The notes under the pieces were generated by a model. That model was given only the letters and a program-made list of their open reading frames with translations, was not told the DNA's origin and did not search any database. From NCBI RefSeq assembly GCF_003710985.1, contig NZ_RHHT01000003.1, forward strand, positions 62,001-126,000: a stretch of 64,000 nucleotides of DNA, written 5' to 3'. The first letter of the stretch is position 1. Each line of letters starts with the position of its first letter. Source of the stretch: Brevibacillus panacihumi (GTDB lineage: Bacteria; Bacillota; Bacilli; Brevibacillales; Brevibacillaceae). Both the position numbers and the translations under genes were made by a program. This document shows positions 1 through 7,931 of the stretch, piece after piece.

Positions 1-23
1 GTTTTTTCTTTTTGCAAAAAGTA

Positions 24-50
24 TGAACCGAACTGCTCTCTCGTTGTGTC
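24..50 (+). promoter_or_regulatory. Possible ECF-type promoter upstream of the sigma gene
   Basis: A GAAC element at 25-28 and a TGTC element at 47-50 are separated by 18 bp. This resembles the GAAC/CGTC layout of ECF sigma promoters and fits autoregulation of the sigma operon. The -10 differs from CGTC by one base and the spacing is slightly long, so the call is tentative. Confidence 0.35.
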
Positions 51-89
51 TATCATATGAGAGACTTCAAACAGGATGTGAAGAATCAA

Positions 90-629
90 ATGAGAGAAGC
101 GATGAATTACAGCGACGAAGAGCTTGCTTGTTCAGGAGATGTGGAGGCTTTTACGAGGTTGATCAAGAAAAACGAGCGAAGCTTGTATCGAGTAGCCCGT
201 ACCATATTACAATCCGAAAACGAGTGCCTGGACGCTGCGCAGGAAGCAATTTTAAAAGCGTATCATTCATTGTCTACATTACGTGAGCCCCGTTTGTTCC
301 ATTCATGGCTTATGCGTATCCTTGTGAATGAATGCCACCGTCTGGCCCGCAAAACCAGCAAACTTATGTTACTAGACGATTGGCAAGAGCCAGCATCACC
401 CTACCGTTTTGAAGAGAACGTCGAGCTGCAAGAAGCGGTTCAGTTCTTGGAGAAAGAACTTCGACTCTGTATCGTTCTTTACTACTTTGAAGATATTGCG
501 ATTAAAGATATGGCGCTCATTCTGAGCCAACCAGAGGGAACCATCAAATCTCGATTGAGTCGCGCTAGAAAAAAGTTGGCTGCCTATTTCACTTCGGAGT
601 CTACGGAATGGAGGAAAGGTTATGAATGA
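90..629 (+). CDS. ECF-family RNA polymerase sigma factor
   Basis: Extracytoplasmic-function (sigma-70 family, group 4) factor of about 179 residues. The first half carries region 2 (acidic DEEL start, then the core-binding and -10 recognition helices). The last third carries region 4 with a helix-turn-helix around the EGTIKSRLSRAR segment. I chose ATG 90 because an AGGATGTGA sequence lies 8-9 bases upstream; an in-frame ATG at 57 has no ribosome binding site. The gene overlaps the next one by 8 bases, so sigma and anti-sigma are translationally coupled. It probably responds to envelope stress and may transcribe itself from the motif at 24-50. The stimulus cannot be read from sequence. Confidence 0.88.
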   Translation: MREAMNYSDEELACSGDVEAFTRLIKKNERSLYRVARTILQSENECLDAAQEAILKAYHSLSTLREPRLFHSWLMRILVNECHRLARKTSKLMLLDDWQEPASPYRFEENVELQEAVQFLEKELRLCIVLYYFEDIAIKDMALILSQPEGTIKSRLSRARKKLAAYFTSESTEWRKGYE

Positions 630-1689
630 AAGACAAGTGGATAAAGAGCTTCGACAAATTGCCAAGAGAGCGACTGGAGAAGTTCCGGCACATTTCTCCG
701 CTGGAATTGATCAAGTCCTAGAATCGCTCCCACTTCCCAATCGCCATGTACAAAAAAAGTCATACGTACGAAAGAACAATTGGCTGATCCCAGTTGCTTG
801 CCTCATAGTAGGTATGTTTCTGTTGGTCAGTACGGGGTTTGTTTCCCCAACCATGGCCCATATGCTCAAAACATTGCCGTATGTGGGCTCAATCTTCGGA
901 TTTATAGGGGATTCCGGGGTAAAAGAAGCGAATCAGCAAGGGCTGACTCAACCACTGGATCAAACGGAGACAGACCAGGGGATCACCGTCGCACTCAAAG
1001 AAGCCTATCACGATCGTCTGAACCTCTCTATCGGCTTTACAGTTACATTCCCGCCGAATGTGGATGGGTTTCAACATATAGAAAAATTGAGTTACAACTG
1101 GGGAGGGCAGTCAACCACAAGAACGTTCACGGCAGAGGAAGCCAAAAAGAACTATCTACTGCATTGGCGTCACGTTGGAGGAAATACGTACTACGGAACA
1201 TTCCAGCCGTTTTTCATGGAGGAATTGCCTCAAGAATTCACGCTGCAATTGGGGTTGCAGAAGATGGGGGGCGTTGAAGGCAACTGGTCATTTGAGATTC
1301 CGCTTTCCCGAACGTCGGCAGATGAGGTTACGAAAGTAATGGAGCCAAACGTCTCAGGTCAATCTAGAGGGTACACTCTAACGGTTGAACAAATTGTTCG
1401 AACCCCTAGTGCAACTAGAATTGTTTTTGGGGTACAGGGTGAAGGCGGGTCTTTCAACTTGAGCGATGACGAAAAGTGGTATCAGATCATGCTTTTGTCG
1501 GATGCGATTCGCGTTTTCGATTCAAATGGTGTTCCTCTTTCCAGCATTACTGACGAAAAGGGAAATAGACGAGGCGGCATTGTCGGGGAATCCCGGTTTA
1601 CGAAGGATTTTCATCCCATTTCGGCGAACTCAAGCTCCATTACGATCGTTGTTGACCAACAATTGCGGTTTGAAATCCCCCTAGACTGA
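622..1689 (+). CDS. DUF4179-type membrane anti-sigma factor
   Basis: Protein of 355 residues with a cytoplasmic N-terminus of about 53 residues, one membrane helix at about 54-74, and a large extracellular domain of the DUF4179 type. Such proteins sit directly after ECF sigma genes in Bacillales and hold the sigma factor at the membrane until a signal arrives. The start ATG lies inside the end of the sigma gene (ATG at 622, sigma stop at 627-629). No Cys/His zinc anti-sigma motif is visible in the cytoplasmic part, so it is not the classic ZAS type. The role as cognate anti-sigma factor is inferred from coupling and topology. Confidence 0.8.
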   Translation: MNERQVDKELRQIAKRATGEVPAHFSAGIDQVLESLPLPNRHVQKKSYVRKNNWLIPVACLIVGMFLLVSTGFVSPTMAHMLKTLPYVGSIFGFIGDSGVKEANQQGLTQPLDQTETDQGITVALKEAYHDRLNLSIGFTVTFPPNVDGFQHIEKLSYNWGGQSTTRTFTAEEAKKNYLLHWRHVGGNTYYGTFQPFFMEELPQEFTLQLGLQKMGGVEGNWSFEIPLSRTSADEVTKVMEPNVSGQSRGYTLTVEQIVRTPSATRIVFGVQGEGGSFNLSDDEKWYQIMLLSDAIRVFDSNGVPLSSITDEKGNRRGGIVGESRFTKDFHPISANSSSITIVVDQQLRFEIPLD

Positions 1690-1797
1690 CTAGGACATAA
1701 TATCTGGAGTACAGATTCAGGCGTGACAAGTATCTTTCATTCAAGATCGGTTTGAATTGAAGGAACAGTCAGGATCATTCATGGAAGGGGGAAGTCT

Positions 1798-2118
1798 ATG
1801 CCTGATATTGAAGCCAAAATTACTTTAATAAAAAGTAATGGTAGTGAAGCTGGAAGACATAGTGTGGCTTATTCAGGTTATCGTCCTGCACATTTGATTA
1901 CAGATGATTATTTAACGACTGGAGAGCATGATTACTACGGCGATGCTGTAGCCGAGCCAGGTAAGACTGTTATGGGCACAATTACTTTTCTTTCACCCGA
2001 AGCTTATCCTCGAACTTTATGGATTGGAAAAAAGATCAGAATTCAGGAAGGATCAAGAATTGTCGGCTATGCTGAAGTAACACAGATTTTCAATGAATTG
2101 TTAAGAAAACAAGATTAA
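1798..2118 (+). CDS. Stand-alone protein resembling EF-Tu domain III
   Basis: Protein of 106 residues whose whole length reads like the third domain of elongation factor Tu: an AKITLI strand, a GRH...YSGYRPAH stretch matching the GGRHTPF..GYRPQFY part of EF-Tu, a PG-T-M--TI strand, and a closing REGGRTVGAG-like segment (QEGSRIVGYAEVTQI). There is no GTPase domain or domain II, and no G-motif lies nearby. The start is well supported by GGAAGGGGGAAG just upstream. In EF-Tu this beta barrel contacts tRNA and EF-Ts; what an isolated copy does is unknown. It stands alone between the anti-sigma gene and a DinB gene. Confidence 0.7.
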   Translation: MPDIEAKITLIKSNGSEAGRHSVAYSGYRPAHLITDDYLTTGEHDYYGDAVAEPGKTVMGTITFLSPEAYPRTLWIGKKIRIQEGSRIVGYAEVTQIFNELLRKQD

Positions 2119-2225
2119 GATAACGGGTTCGCTAGTAAACGGGTGACTTATTATTGGCTAAAACCACGAAGGTATTTGATCCATAATCATGAAAATATGT
2201 ATGTATTGATAGAGGAGGGGATCGG

Positions 2226-2684
2226 ATGGAAAAGTTGATCGAGGAGTACAGTCAAGACTATGCGCTGCTGCGAGAAGCCATCGAAGGGTTGTCTGAGGAA
2301 CAGCTGCGTTTCCAACCTGCACCGGACAAATGGAGCATCCATCAGATTGTGATTCATGTGGCCGATGCCGAAATCCTGGCGACACACCGGCTGAGAAAAG
2401 TCTTGGCGGAGGAAGAACCGCTTCTGCTGTCATTCGATCAGGAAGCTTGGACGGATAACCTGGATTATGAACGATTGGACCGCGAGCAGCATCTCCTCCT
2501 GTTCCAATTGCTGCGGGCCAGCATGCTGCCGCTTCTGGAAAATCTGACCCCCGAGCAGCTTGAGCGGGTCGGGAAATATCCCGATGGAGTGCAGTATACG
2601 TTCAAAGAACTGCTGGAATTGCGGGTTCAGCACGTCCGTGTTCACCTCGCCCAGATCGAGCGGGTAAAGCAGGCATTTCGCTAA
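2226..2684 (+). CDS. DinB-superfamily protein
   Basis: Four-helix-bundle DinB/YfiT-like protein of 152 residues. The usual metal triad is visible as H44 (IVIHVADAE), H136 and H140 (QHVRVHLAQ). A DKWS-HQIV motif near residue 35 is typical of the family. Members include bacillithiol- and mycothiol-dependent thiol transferases and many uncharacterised enzymes, so no reaction can be assigned. The start ATG follows a GAGGAGGGGATCGG ribosome binding site. Confidence 0.82.
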   Translation: MEKLIEEYSQDYALLREAIEGLSEEQLRFQPAPDKWSIHQIVIHVADAEILATHRLRKVLAEEEPLLLSFDQEAWTDNLDYERLDREQHLLLFQLLRASMLPLLENLTPEQLERVGKYPDGVQYTFKELLELRVQHVRVHLAQIERVKQAFR

Positions 2685-2725
2685 AATAGGAATGTGGATT
2701 GAATGAAAAGCACGTTTATTATAAA

Positions 2726-2746
2726 GCCCCCCTAACTAGAGGGGGC
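2726..2746 (-). terminator. Intrinsic terminator between convergent genes
   Basis: GCCCCC and GGGGGC form a GC-only stem with an 8-9 base loop. Read on the minus strand it is followed by TTTATAATAAA, so it best serves the amidoligase gene. It may also stop the DinB transcript. Confidence 0.65.
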
Positions 2747-2761
2747 CGATCTAAAGCAATC

Positions 2762-3676
2762 TTATGAATCTGGGAGCTTACCTTCCACTTTCCAGCCGTT
2801 TGAAGATAAATGGAAAAGGTATTTTATCAGCTTGCCATCGGGATTCTCGATGGCGACCAATAAACCATCTGGCCTAGGCAGTATATGAAGGATTTCGCTA
2901 TCTGGGACGAGGCTGGTGGCTATAGGGGTTAATATCGGTACCAACATATTTTCCAACCATATTCTCTCTCGATACCAAAGTGGGGCGGGCATGGGCGGAG
3001 GATACCCGGTGAGAGGTACTCCGAGGTCATTTGCCATTTGTTTGGGATTACATGAAAGCTTGCGTCCTGCACCAACGGCTGCAACGAAGCGAAGACAAAA
3101 TTCGACGGTAGTGATTACTTCATCGTATTTCAAAGTGCCGTTAGCATAACGAATTTCTACTGTCCTGTTATCGAACCATGCAGCAAGGTTGATGCCACAC
3201 CGATGGGATTGAGGACGCCCTCTATGTCGAAGAGCGGCATCCCCTGGGGCGGAAAGAAACTGATCCCGCATTTCCCTGGTGACAGGAGGGCAGTATACCA
3301 GCCGATCTTCACTAGTATTTAAAACGTATTTCACTGATTCTTGATATTGCAATGCAGCATCGATAAAATCGGGAATTGCTTCTTCCCCCCAAGGCTCCAT
3401 GCTAGCGTGGACGTGAAGTCCGCAATTCCAATTTACCCTCGCTCCTGTCGCAATGAGCCTTTTCAACATCGCTTTGATTTGTTCCCGATCTTTCCACTGA
3501 ATGGGGGGAGTTTGAAGCTCGCTGCCGGACTCTTCGCCTGTATCATCAATTTGCCGTTCATCCAACGCCATTGTCCAGCCTGGCAAAAGCTCGACAACCT
3601 CGGGGTTCCCCCCAACAAATTCAATCTCGACGCCAAAATAAAGGTTTTTCCAATCCATAATAATAGGCTTCATCAT
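2762..3676 (-). CDS. Amidoligase-family (carboxylate-amine ligase-like) enzyme
   Basis: Protein of 304 residues with the signatures of the amidoligase superfamily (Amidoligase_2, a COOH-NH2 ligase fold related to glutamine synthetase): GVEIE at residues 15-19 in the first strand, GLHVH at 86-90 for metal/ATP binding, and a conserved VEIRYANGTL segment around residue 175-185. The family is proposed to form amide bonds on peptides or the cell wall. Here it is a single gene with no peptide substrate, ATP-grasp partner or glutamine amidotransferase beside it, so the substrate is unknown. GGGAGGATGGCGA precedes tandem start codons. Confidence 0.72.
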   Translation of the reverse strand: MMKPIIMDWKNLYFGVEIEFVGGNPEVVELLPGWTMALDERQIDDTGEESGSELQTPPIQWKDREQIKAMLKRLIATGARVNWNCGLHVHASMEPWGEEAIPDFIDAALQYQESVKYVLNTSEDRLVYCPPVTREMRDQFLSAPGDAALRHRGRPQSHRCGINLAAWFDNRTVEIRYANGTLKYDEVITTVEFCLRFVAAVGAGRKLSCNPKQMANDLGVPLTGYPPPMPAPLWYRERIWLENMLVPILTPIATSLVPDSEILHILPRPDGLLVAIENPDGKLIKYLFHLSSNGWKVEGKLPDS

Positions 3677-3849
3677 TCGCCATCCTCCCTGGTTGTGATT
3701 GTCACGTTATTTAGGGGGGAAGGCGGCGGAGCACGGGATTAACGAGGGACTTTTTTTCTTGTCAAGAAAAACGCCTCCTGATTAACAGTTTGTAATATAT
3801 AGATATTATAATCCGAAAAGAATTGGAATCACAAACCTATCAAGAAGCC

Positions 3850-3880
3850 CGGGATTCCTTGATCGATAAGGAGTCCCGGT
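3850..3880. other. Orphan GC-rich hairpin in a gene-poor gap
   Basis: The stretch 3677-3932 has no convincing gene. It contains a hairpin with arms CCGGGATTCCTT and AAGGAGTCCCGG around a short loop (one G-T pair). Neither side has a good U-tract and no gene ends just before it. It may be a relic terminator or an RNA structure. The rest of the gap is AT-rich and probably holds the amidoligase promoter. Confidence 0.4.
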
Positions 3881-3962
3881 TTCATGTTAAGTAGTCCTTT
3901 GATTACTATGATTTTCGATTATGATAAAATAAGCAACGAACCTTTCATTTCTAACGGAAGTA

Positions 3963-4736
3963 GATGATATCATTAACAAAATAATCGTAAACCGGCTTCG
4001 CGCTGCTGGTTGTGTTTTTGCTGAAGATGAGGCCCAATTGCTTATCTCCGAAGCACAGACAACAGCTGAGCTCGATGACATGGTAAACCGACGAGTCGCA
4101 GGCTTGCCACTCGAACATATTCTTGGCTGGGCCGAGTTCTGTGGTCTGAGGATAGCCGTGGACACTGGGGTTTTCGTACCACGTCAACGTACCGAGTTTT
4201 TAGTCCGCCAAGCTATTGCCCTAGCACGTTCAGAAGCCGTAGTGGTGGACCTGTGTTGCGGTTCGGGTGCGTTGGGTGCCGTGTTAGCCGGAAATGTAGA
4301 GCGGATCGAGTTGCACGCAGTGGACATCGACCCTGTCGCAGTAAGGTGCGCTCAAAGGAACATCACTACCGCGGGTGGTCACGTCTATGAAGGTGATCTT
4401 TATGAACCTCTGCCCTCCACATTGAGGAACCGTGTCGAAATCCTAGTCGCTAATGTACCCTACGTACCGACCGAGTCTATCAGGCTACTTCCCTCAGAGG
4501 CCAGAATATATGAAGCCCCCGTGGCACTTAATGGAGGCGAGGATGGACTTGACGTGATGCGGCGAGTAGCGACTGAGGCGGCACTCTGGCTGATTCCAGG
4601 TGGTCACTTATTGGTCGAGACTAGTGAGCGACAGCTGCCACTAGCCGTCGAAATCTTCGCACGCAACGGGTTAACCCCGCAAGTTGCAACTGACCAGGAA
4701 CTAGACGCTACCATCGTTATCGGAACAAGAACCTAG
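3963..4736 (+). CDS. PrmC/HemK-related protein-glutamine N5-methyltransferase (start unclear)
   Basis: SAM-dependent methyltransferase related to PrmC. It has an N-terminal helical domain, a PLEHILGWAEFCG linker, a SAM-binding loop (DLCCGSGALG), an acidic ribose-binding strand (AVDID) and NVPY in place of the usual NPPY catalytic loop. It resembles the actinobacterial-type PrmC-related family of unknown substrate rather than housekeeping PrmC. The first canonical start in frame is TTG 4038, but homologous-looking coding sequence (NRLRAAGCVFAEDEA) runs upstream to the stop at 3930-3932 with no ATG, GTG or TTG. A GGAAG at 3956-3960 would suit a rare ATC/ATT start at 3969-3974; alternatively the native start was lost. 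Base composition and codon style look unlike the neighbours. Confidence 0.68.
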   Translation, partial: DDIINKIIVNRLRAAGCVFAEDEAQLLISEAQTTAELDDMVNRRVAGLPLEHILGWAEFCGLRIAVDTGVFVPRQRTEFLVRQAIALARSEAVVVDLCCGSGALGAVLAGNVERIELHAVDIDPVAVRCAQRNITTAGGHVYEGDLYEPLPSTLRNRVEILVANVPYVPTESIRLLPSEARIYEAPVALNGGEDGLDVMRRVATEAALWLIPGGHLLVETSERQLPLAVEIFARNGLTPQVATDQELDATIVIGTRT

Positions 4737-4784
4737 CTCGTTTCGAAGGTAAACGAACGGGTTCGATCGTTGTTTCATAAAAAG

Positions 4785-4823
4785 AGGTATTCAGGAATGT
4801 ATTTTGTCTGCTCCTGAATACCT
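4785..4823. terminator. Strong intrinsic terminator
   Basis: Perfect 12-bp arms AGGTATTCAGGA and TCCTGAATACCT enclose a 15-base loop and are followed by TTATTTATTTT. It terminates the methyltransferase gene, and could also serve the minus-strand remnant that follows. Confidence 0.85.
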
Positions 4824-4847
4824 TTATTTATTTTCCAATTAGATTTT

Positions 4848-5046
4848 CACTGAAAACTTGCAATCATGCCTTTTGCCATCTCCCTGTCGGATTCCTTCCC
4901 TGTAACAAGGGCGAATTTGGCGACAAGGGCCGGATAGGCAGCCCACTGCTCGATGATATGCTCATGCATGACAAATTTTGGTGTACACGAAAATAAGCAC
5001 CATTTGACATCATGGACATCTGAATGGATAGAAAGATAAATCTATA
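4848..5046 (-). pseudogene. Possible remnant of a protein gene (C-terminal piece)
   Basis: On the minus strand an open frame without a start encodes about 64 residues ending at TGA near 4850. Its protein-like tail includes FVMHEHIIEQWAAY, ALVAKFALVTGKES and REMAKGMIASFQ. The frame begins right after stop codons with no ATG, GTG or TTG and no ribosome binding site. I do not recognise the family. The amphipathic, gene-like tail suggests the decayed end of a former gene, but a chance frame is possible. Confidence 0.28.
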
Positions 5047-5093
5047 ACTAATGAAACTTGAAAATAAAGAGCAAGGGGCTCTCTCCTCCTTCA

Positions 5094-5192
5094 TCATTTC
5101 TTTTTATTTTTAAAAATAATCTTGAATATGAACGGTGAAAAAATAATTAATAGAGGAATTAATGCCACTACTCCCATAACTATCTTTTCCAA
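5094..5192 (-). CDS. 32-residue single-span membrane peptide
   Basis: A short frame starting with TTG at 5192 follows a near-perfect AAGGAGGAG ribosome binding site with 6-8 base spacing. It encodes a peptide with an EK start, a hydrophobic stretch from about residue 4 to 26 (VMGVVALIPLLIIF...) and a basic KNKKK tail, so one membrane helix with a cytoplasmic positive end. It is divergent from the secreted-protein gene at 5267 and lies in the same AT-rich island. Size and layout are like type I toxins, small regulators or holin-like peptides, but I cannot assign a family. The strong ribosome binding site is the main evidence that it is real. Confidence 0.5.
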   Translation of the reverse strand: MEKIVMGVVALIPLLIIFSPFIFKIIFKNKKK

Positions 5193-5266
5193 TTAATTCT
5201 CCTCCTTCTGTTTACATTATTGGGAATATATTGCAATATTATAACAAAATTCTAGGAGGTGTTTTT

Positions 5267-6064
5267 GTGAAAGGATTTCGTTTTCTGCTATTTTTTGCAG
5301 CAATGAGCCTTCTTTTAATGACAACACCGATCTTTGCAAACAGTAATGAAAGCCATCAGTTTGGAGTATCGATTCCAACAACTCAAGAATTCAAGGATGA
5401 AGACTCAGATAAAAAAGTTCAGCTTAGAGAAAAGAGAGATTTCAAAGTAGATGAAGAGCTGGAGAGAGAACTAAAAAAACTAACAAATGATATTACTGAA
5501 AAAAATGGAGAAGTTCAGTTCGATGAAAATAAGTATATATCGCTTAAAGATAAAAAAGGGAAAAGCTTCATAGTAGATAAAAAATATTTAAAATACCTTG
5601 AAGATGTATCCGATATTGATTTGTCCGAATCAAGAGCAACAATTCCAAATATCTTTGAAAATATCACCAAAAATGAACCAGCCGAAGAACAGCAACCTAC
5701 TAAAGAAAAAATTTTAAAAGATATTAATTCCCCAGATGCGATTATAAACAGTTGGTGTGATGGGACAGGCCCCATAGGGGACTGCAGAGTTGAAACATAT
5801 AAAGAAGAGCGCATAGTTACTAAAAAACAATACCTTTATTCAGAATGGAGACCTGATATTGAGATTATTGGAGATATCCCGGTACCTATTTTTAAAAAGG
5901 TTGACATTTGCTATATTTTATTTGACAAATATAGAACTCCAAGATACCGTTGTGATTATCAAGGTTGTGTAACTTATGTAACAGGACCAAAAGAATATGT
6001 TGGTGAATTCGCAAGTCCAGATATGGATTGCGATGATTTGCCTGATGTTGGGCAAAAATTCTAA
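5267..6064 (+). CDS. Secreted protein of unknown function in an AT-rich island
   Basis: GTG 5267 is preceded by AGGAGG at 5254-5259, giving a 265-residue product. Residues 1-25 form a Sec signal peptide (basic KGFR start, hydrophobic core, cleavage near IFA-NS). The mature part is charged and Lys/Glu-rich to about residue 160, then has a C-terminal portion with about seven cysteines (WCDGTG, DCRVETY, DICYI, YRCDYQGC, MDCDD) that could form disulfides outside the cell. The gene is far more AT-rich than its neighbours, which hints at recent acquisition. I do not recognise the family. A 12-bp palindrome (ATATTGCAATAT) lies just upstream, in the promoter region. Confidence 0.7.
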   Translation: MKGFRFLLFFAAMSLLLMTTPIFANSNESHQFGVSIPTTQEFKDEDSDKKVQLREKRDFKVDEELERELKKLTNDITEKNGEVQFDENKYISLKDKKGKSFIVDKKYLKYLEDVSDIDLSESRATIPNIFENITKNEPAEEQQPTKEKILKDINSPDAIINSWCDGTGPIGDCRVETYKEERIVTKKQYLYSEWRPDIEIIGDIPVPIFKKVDICYILFDKYRTPRYRCDYQGCVTYVTGPKEYVGEFASPDMDCDDLPDVGQKF

Positions 6065-6075
6065 GTTTATAGTTA

Positions 6076-6101
6076 AACGTCCGAATTGATTTTCGGGCGT
6101 T
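6076..6101 (+). terminator. Terminator of the secreted-protein gene
   Basis: AACGTCCGAA and TTCGGGCGTT pair with one G-T pair around a 6-base loop, followed by a T-rich run (TTCGCTTTTTTC). It lies 12 bases after the stop codon. Confidence 0.75.
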
Positions 6102-6392
6102 TTCGCTTTTTTCAGCGATACCCCGGTTACTACGAAATGTCTATGTAGAGAGGAGAATTCTCCCTCTGTCACCCCAAATCACGGTCTCGTCCCTGTTCCG
6201 ATTAACTTCCCAATTCTCTTAGTTCGGATTCTACGAAAAAAAGATGTACTGTAACTCAATTGCCAACTAAGAATGGGATGATTCGATTTGATTTTTTCCG
6301 TGGATGTTGGACAAAACCTTAGTATCCACACATAACCCTTTAATCATTTGAGATAAATACAGAGTAACATTGTTCTGTCCCCCACGCAAAAG
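6102..6392. other. Gap with no recognisable gene
   Basis: I see no coding frame with a ribosome binding site and no clear RNA structure here. A short GGAGAATTCTCC palindrome lies near 6152-6163; its meaning is unknown. Confidence 0.4.
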
Positions 6393-6422
6393 AGACATGG
6401 AATGCAAGCGCACCCCATGTCT
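6393..6422 (-). terminator. Terminator after the lysine permease gene
   Basis: AGACATGG and CCATGTCT form a perfect 8-bp stem. On the minus strand it follows the permease stop directly and is followed by CTTTTG. On the plus strand it is followed by TTTTCT, so it may work both ways. Confidence 0.6.
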
Positions 6423-6426
6423 TTTT

Positions 6427-7866
6427 CTATTCCTGACGCAAGTCTACTTGCTCCAATTCGACCACTTTCGTCTTTTTGCTCCATTTATACCCCAGCCAGA
6501 CGATCAGGAAGAGCGGAAGGCCGATGTAGGAGACAGCCACGCCGTACCAGTCGATGGTGTCGCCGAGGAACGCCCCATAGTTCTGACCGATAATGACGAT
6601 CAGACAGATGATGAAGGCAAAGATCGGGCCAAACGGGAACCACTTCGCCTTGTACGGCAATTCCCGCAGGTCGCGTCCTTGCACCAGAAAAGCCTTGCGG
6701 AAGCGGTAGTGGCTGATGGCGATTCCCAGCCAGGCGATGAAGCCGGACATCCCGGAGGCGTTCAGCAGCCAGACGTAGACCACGCCATCTCCGAACAGGG
6801 AAGACAAGAAAGCAAATGCGCCGATCAGGGCCGTCAAGATCAAAGCGTTGATCGGTACGCCGTGGCGTGTCAGCTTGGCAAACATCTTCGGTGCCTTGCC
6901 TTCCTTCGCGAGATTCCAGAGCATCCGTGTAGAAGCGTACATCCCCGAGTTCCCCGCAGAGAGGACGGAGGTAAGAATGACTGCGTTCATGACGGAAGCC
7001 GCGAAGGCAAAGCCTGCTTTTTCAAAGACGATGGTAAACGGACTGATGGCGATGTCGGTCAGATCCCCGCTGATCAGATTCGGATTGTCATATGGGACGA
7101 GCAGTCCGATAATGAAAATCGCCAAAATGTAAAACAGCAGGATGCGCCAAAAAATCTGGCGGATGGCACGCGGAATGTTGCGGGCAGGATCTTCGCTCTC
7201 CCCGGCCGCGATCCCCACCAGCTCGGTCCCCTGGAAGGAGAAGCCGGCGATCATGAAGACGCCGAGCATCGCCATGAATCCGCCGCTGAAAGGAGCGTCA
7301 CCCTTGGTGAAGTTTTGGAAACCGACTGCTTCGCCGCCCATGATGCCAAAAATCATCAGAATCCCAAAGATGATGAAAAGAATGACAGTCACTACTTTAA
7401 TCAGGGAGAACCAGTATTCTGATTCACCGTAACCTTTTACGGATAACATATTTAGTCCGAACATGAGCAGCAGGAACAATGCGCTCCAAATCATCGACGG
7501 CACATCTGGCAGCCAGTATTTCATGATCAGCGCGGCGGCGGATAGCTCTACCGCAATCGTGATGGCCCAGTTGTACCAATAATTCCAGCCCAATGCAAAG
7601 CCGAGAGATGGATCGACGAACCGGGTGGCATAGGTGCTGAAGGAGCCGGAAACCGGCATAAAGGCAGCCATTTCCCCCAGGCTGGTCATCAAAAAGTACA
7701 CCATGATGCTGATCGCGATGTAAGCGACCAAGGCACCGCCCGGACCTGCGGAATGAATCGAGCCGCCACTGGCGAGAAACAATCCTGTACCGATCGATCC
7801 GCCGATGGCAATCATCGTCAGGTGGCGGGCTTTCAGACCGCGCTTGAGTTGCTGTTGGTTAGACAT
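6427..7866 (-). CDS. lysP: Lysine-specific permease, APC family (LysP-like)
   Basis: Amino-acid/polyamine/organocation transporter of 479 residues with about 12 membrane helices. The first helix has the substrate-binding GGSIGTGLF motif of the amino-acid transporter (AAT) family. The GTELVGIAAGESEDP segment after helix 5-6 and LSAGNSGMYASTRML later on match lysine permeases closely. Lysine as substrate is strongly supported by the lysine riboswitch directly upstream at 7932-8190, which would switch the gene off when lysine is plentiful. Transport is expected to be proton-coupled uptake at the cytoplasmic membrane. A GAAAGGTCG ribosome binding site precedes the ATG. Confidence 0.92.
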   Translation of the reverse strand: MSNQQQLKRGLKARHLTMIAIGGSIGTGLFLASGGSIHSAGPGGALVAYIAISIMVYFLMTSLGEMAAFMPVSGSFSTYATRFVDPSLGFALGWNYWYNWAITIAVELSAAALIMKYWLPDVPSMIWSALFLLLMFGLNMLSVKGYGESEYWFSLIKVVTVILFIIFGILMIFGIMGGEAVGFQNFTKGDAPFSGGFMAMLGVFMIAGFSFQGTELVGIAAGESEDPARNIPRAIRQIFWRILLFYILAIFIIGLLVPYDNPNLISGDLTDIAISPFTIVFEKAGFAFAASVMNAVILTSVLSAGNSGMYASTRMLWNLAKEGKAPKMFAKLTRHGVPINALILTALIGAFAFLSSLFGDGVVYVWLLNASGMSGFIAWLGIAISHYRFRKAFLVQGRDLRELPYKAKWFPFGPIFAFIICLIVIIGQNYGAFLGDTIDWYGVAVSYIGLPLFLIVWLGYKWSKKTKVVELEQVDLRQE

Positions 7867-7931
7867 GATGCGTAAGCACGACCTTTCATAAGAGATATTT
7901 TTGGTGAAAGGAAGGTCGGAGAAACGAAAAA

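Noticed and set aside
6370-7422. A 350-codon plus-strand frame opposite the lysine permease
   Set aside because: Highly charged antisense composition; the permease on the other strand is clear.
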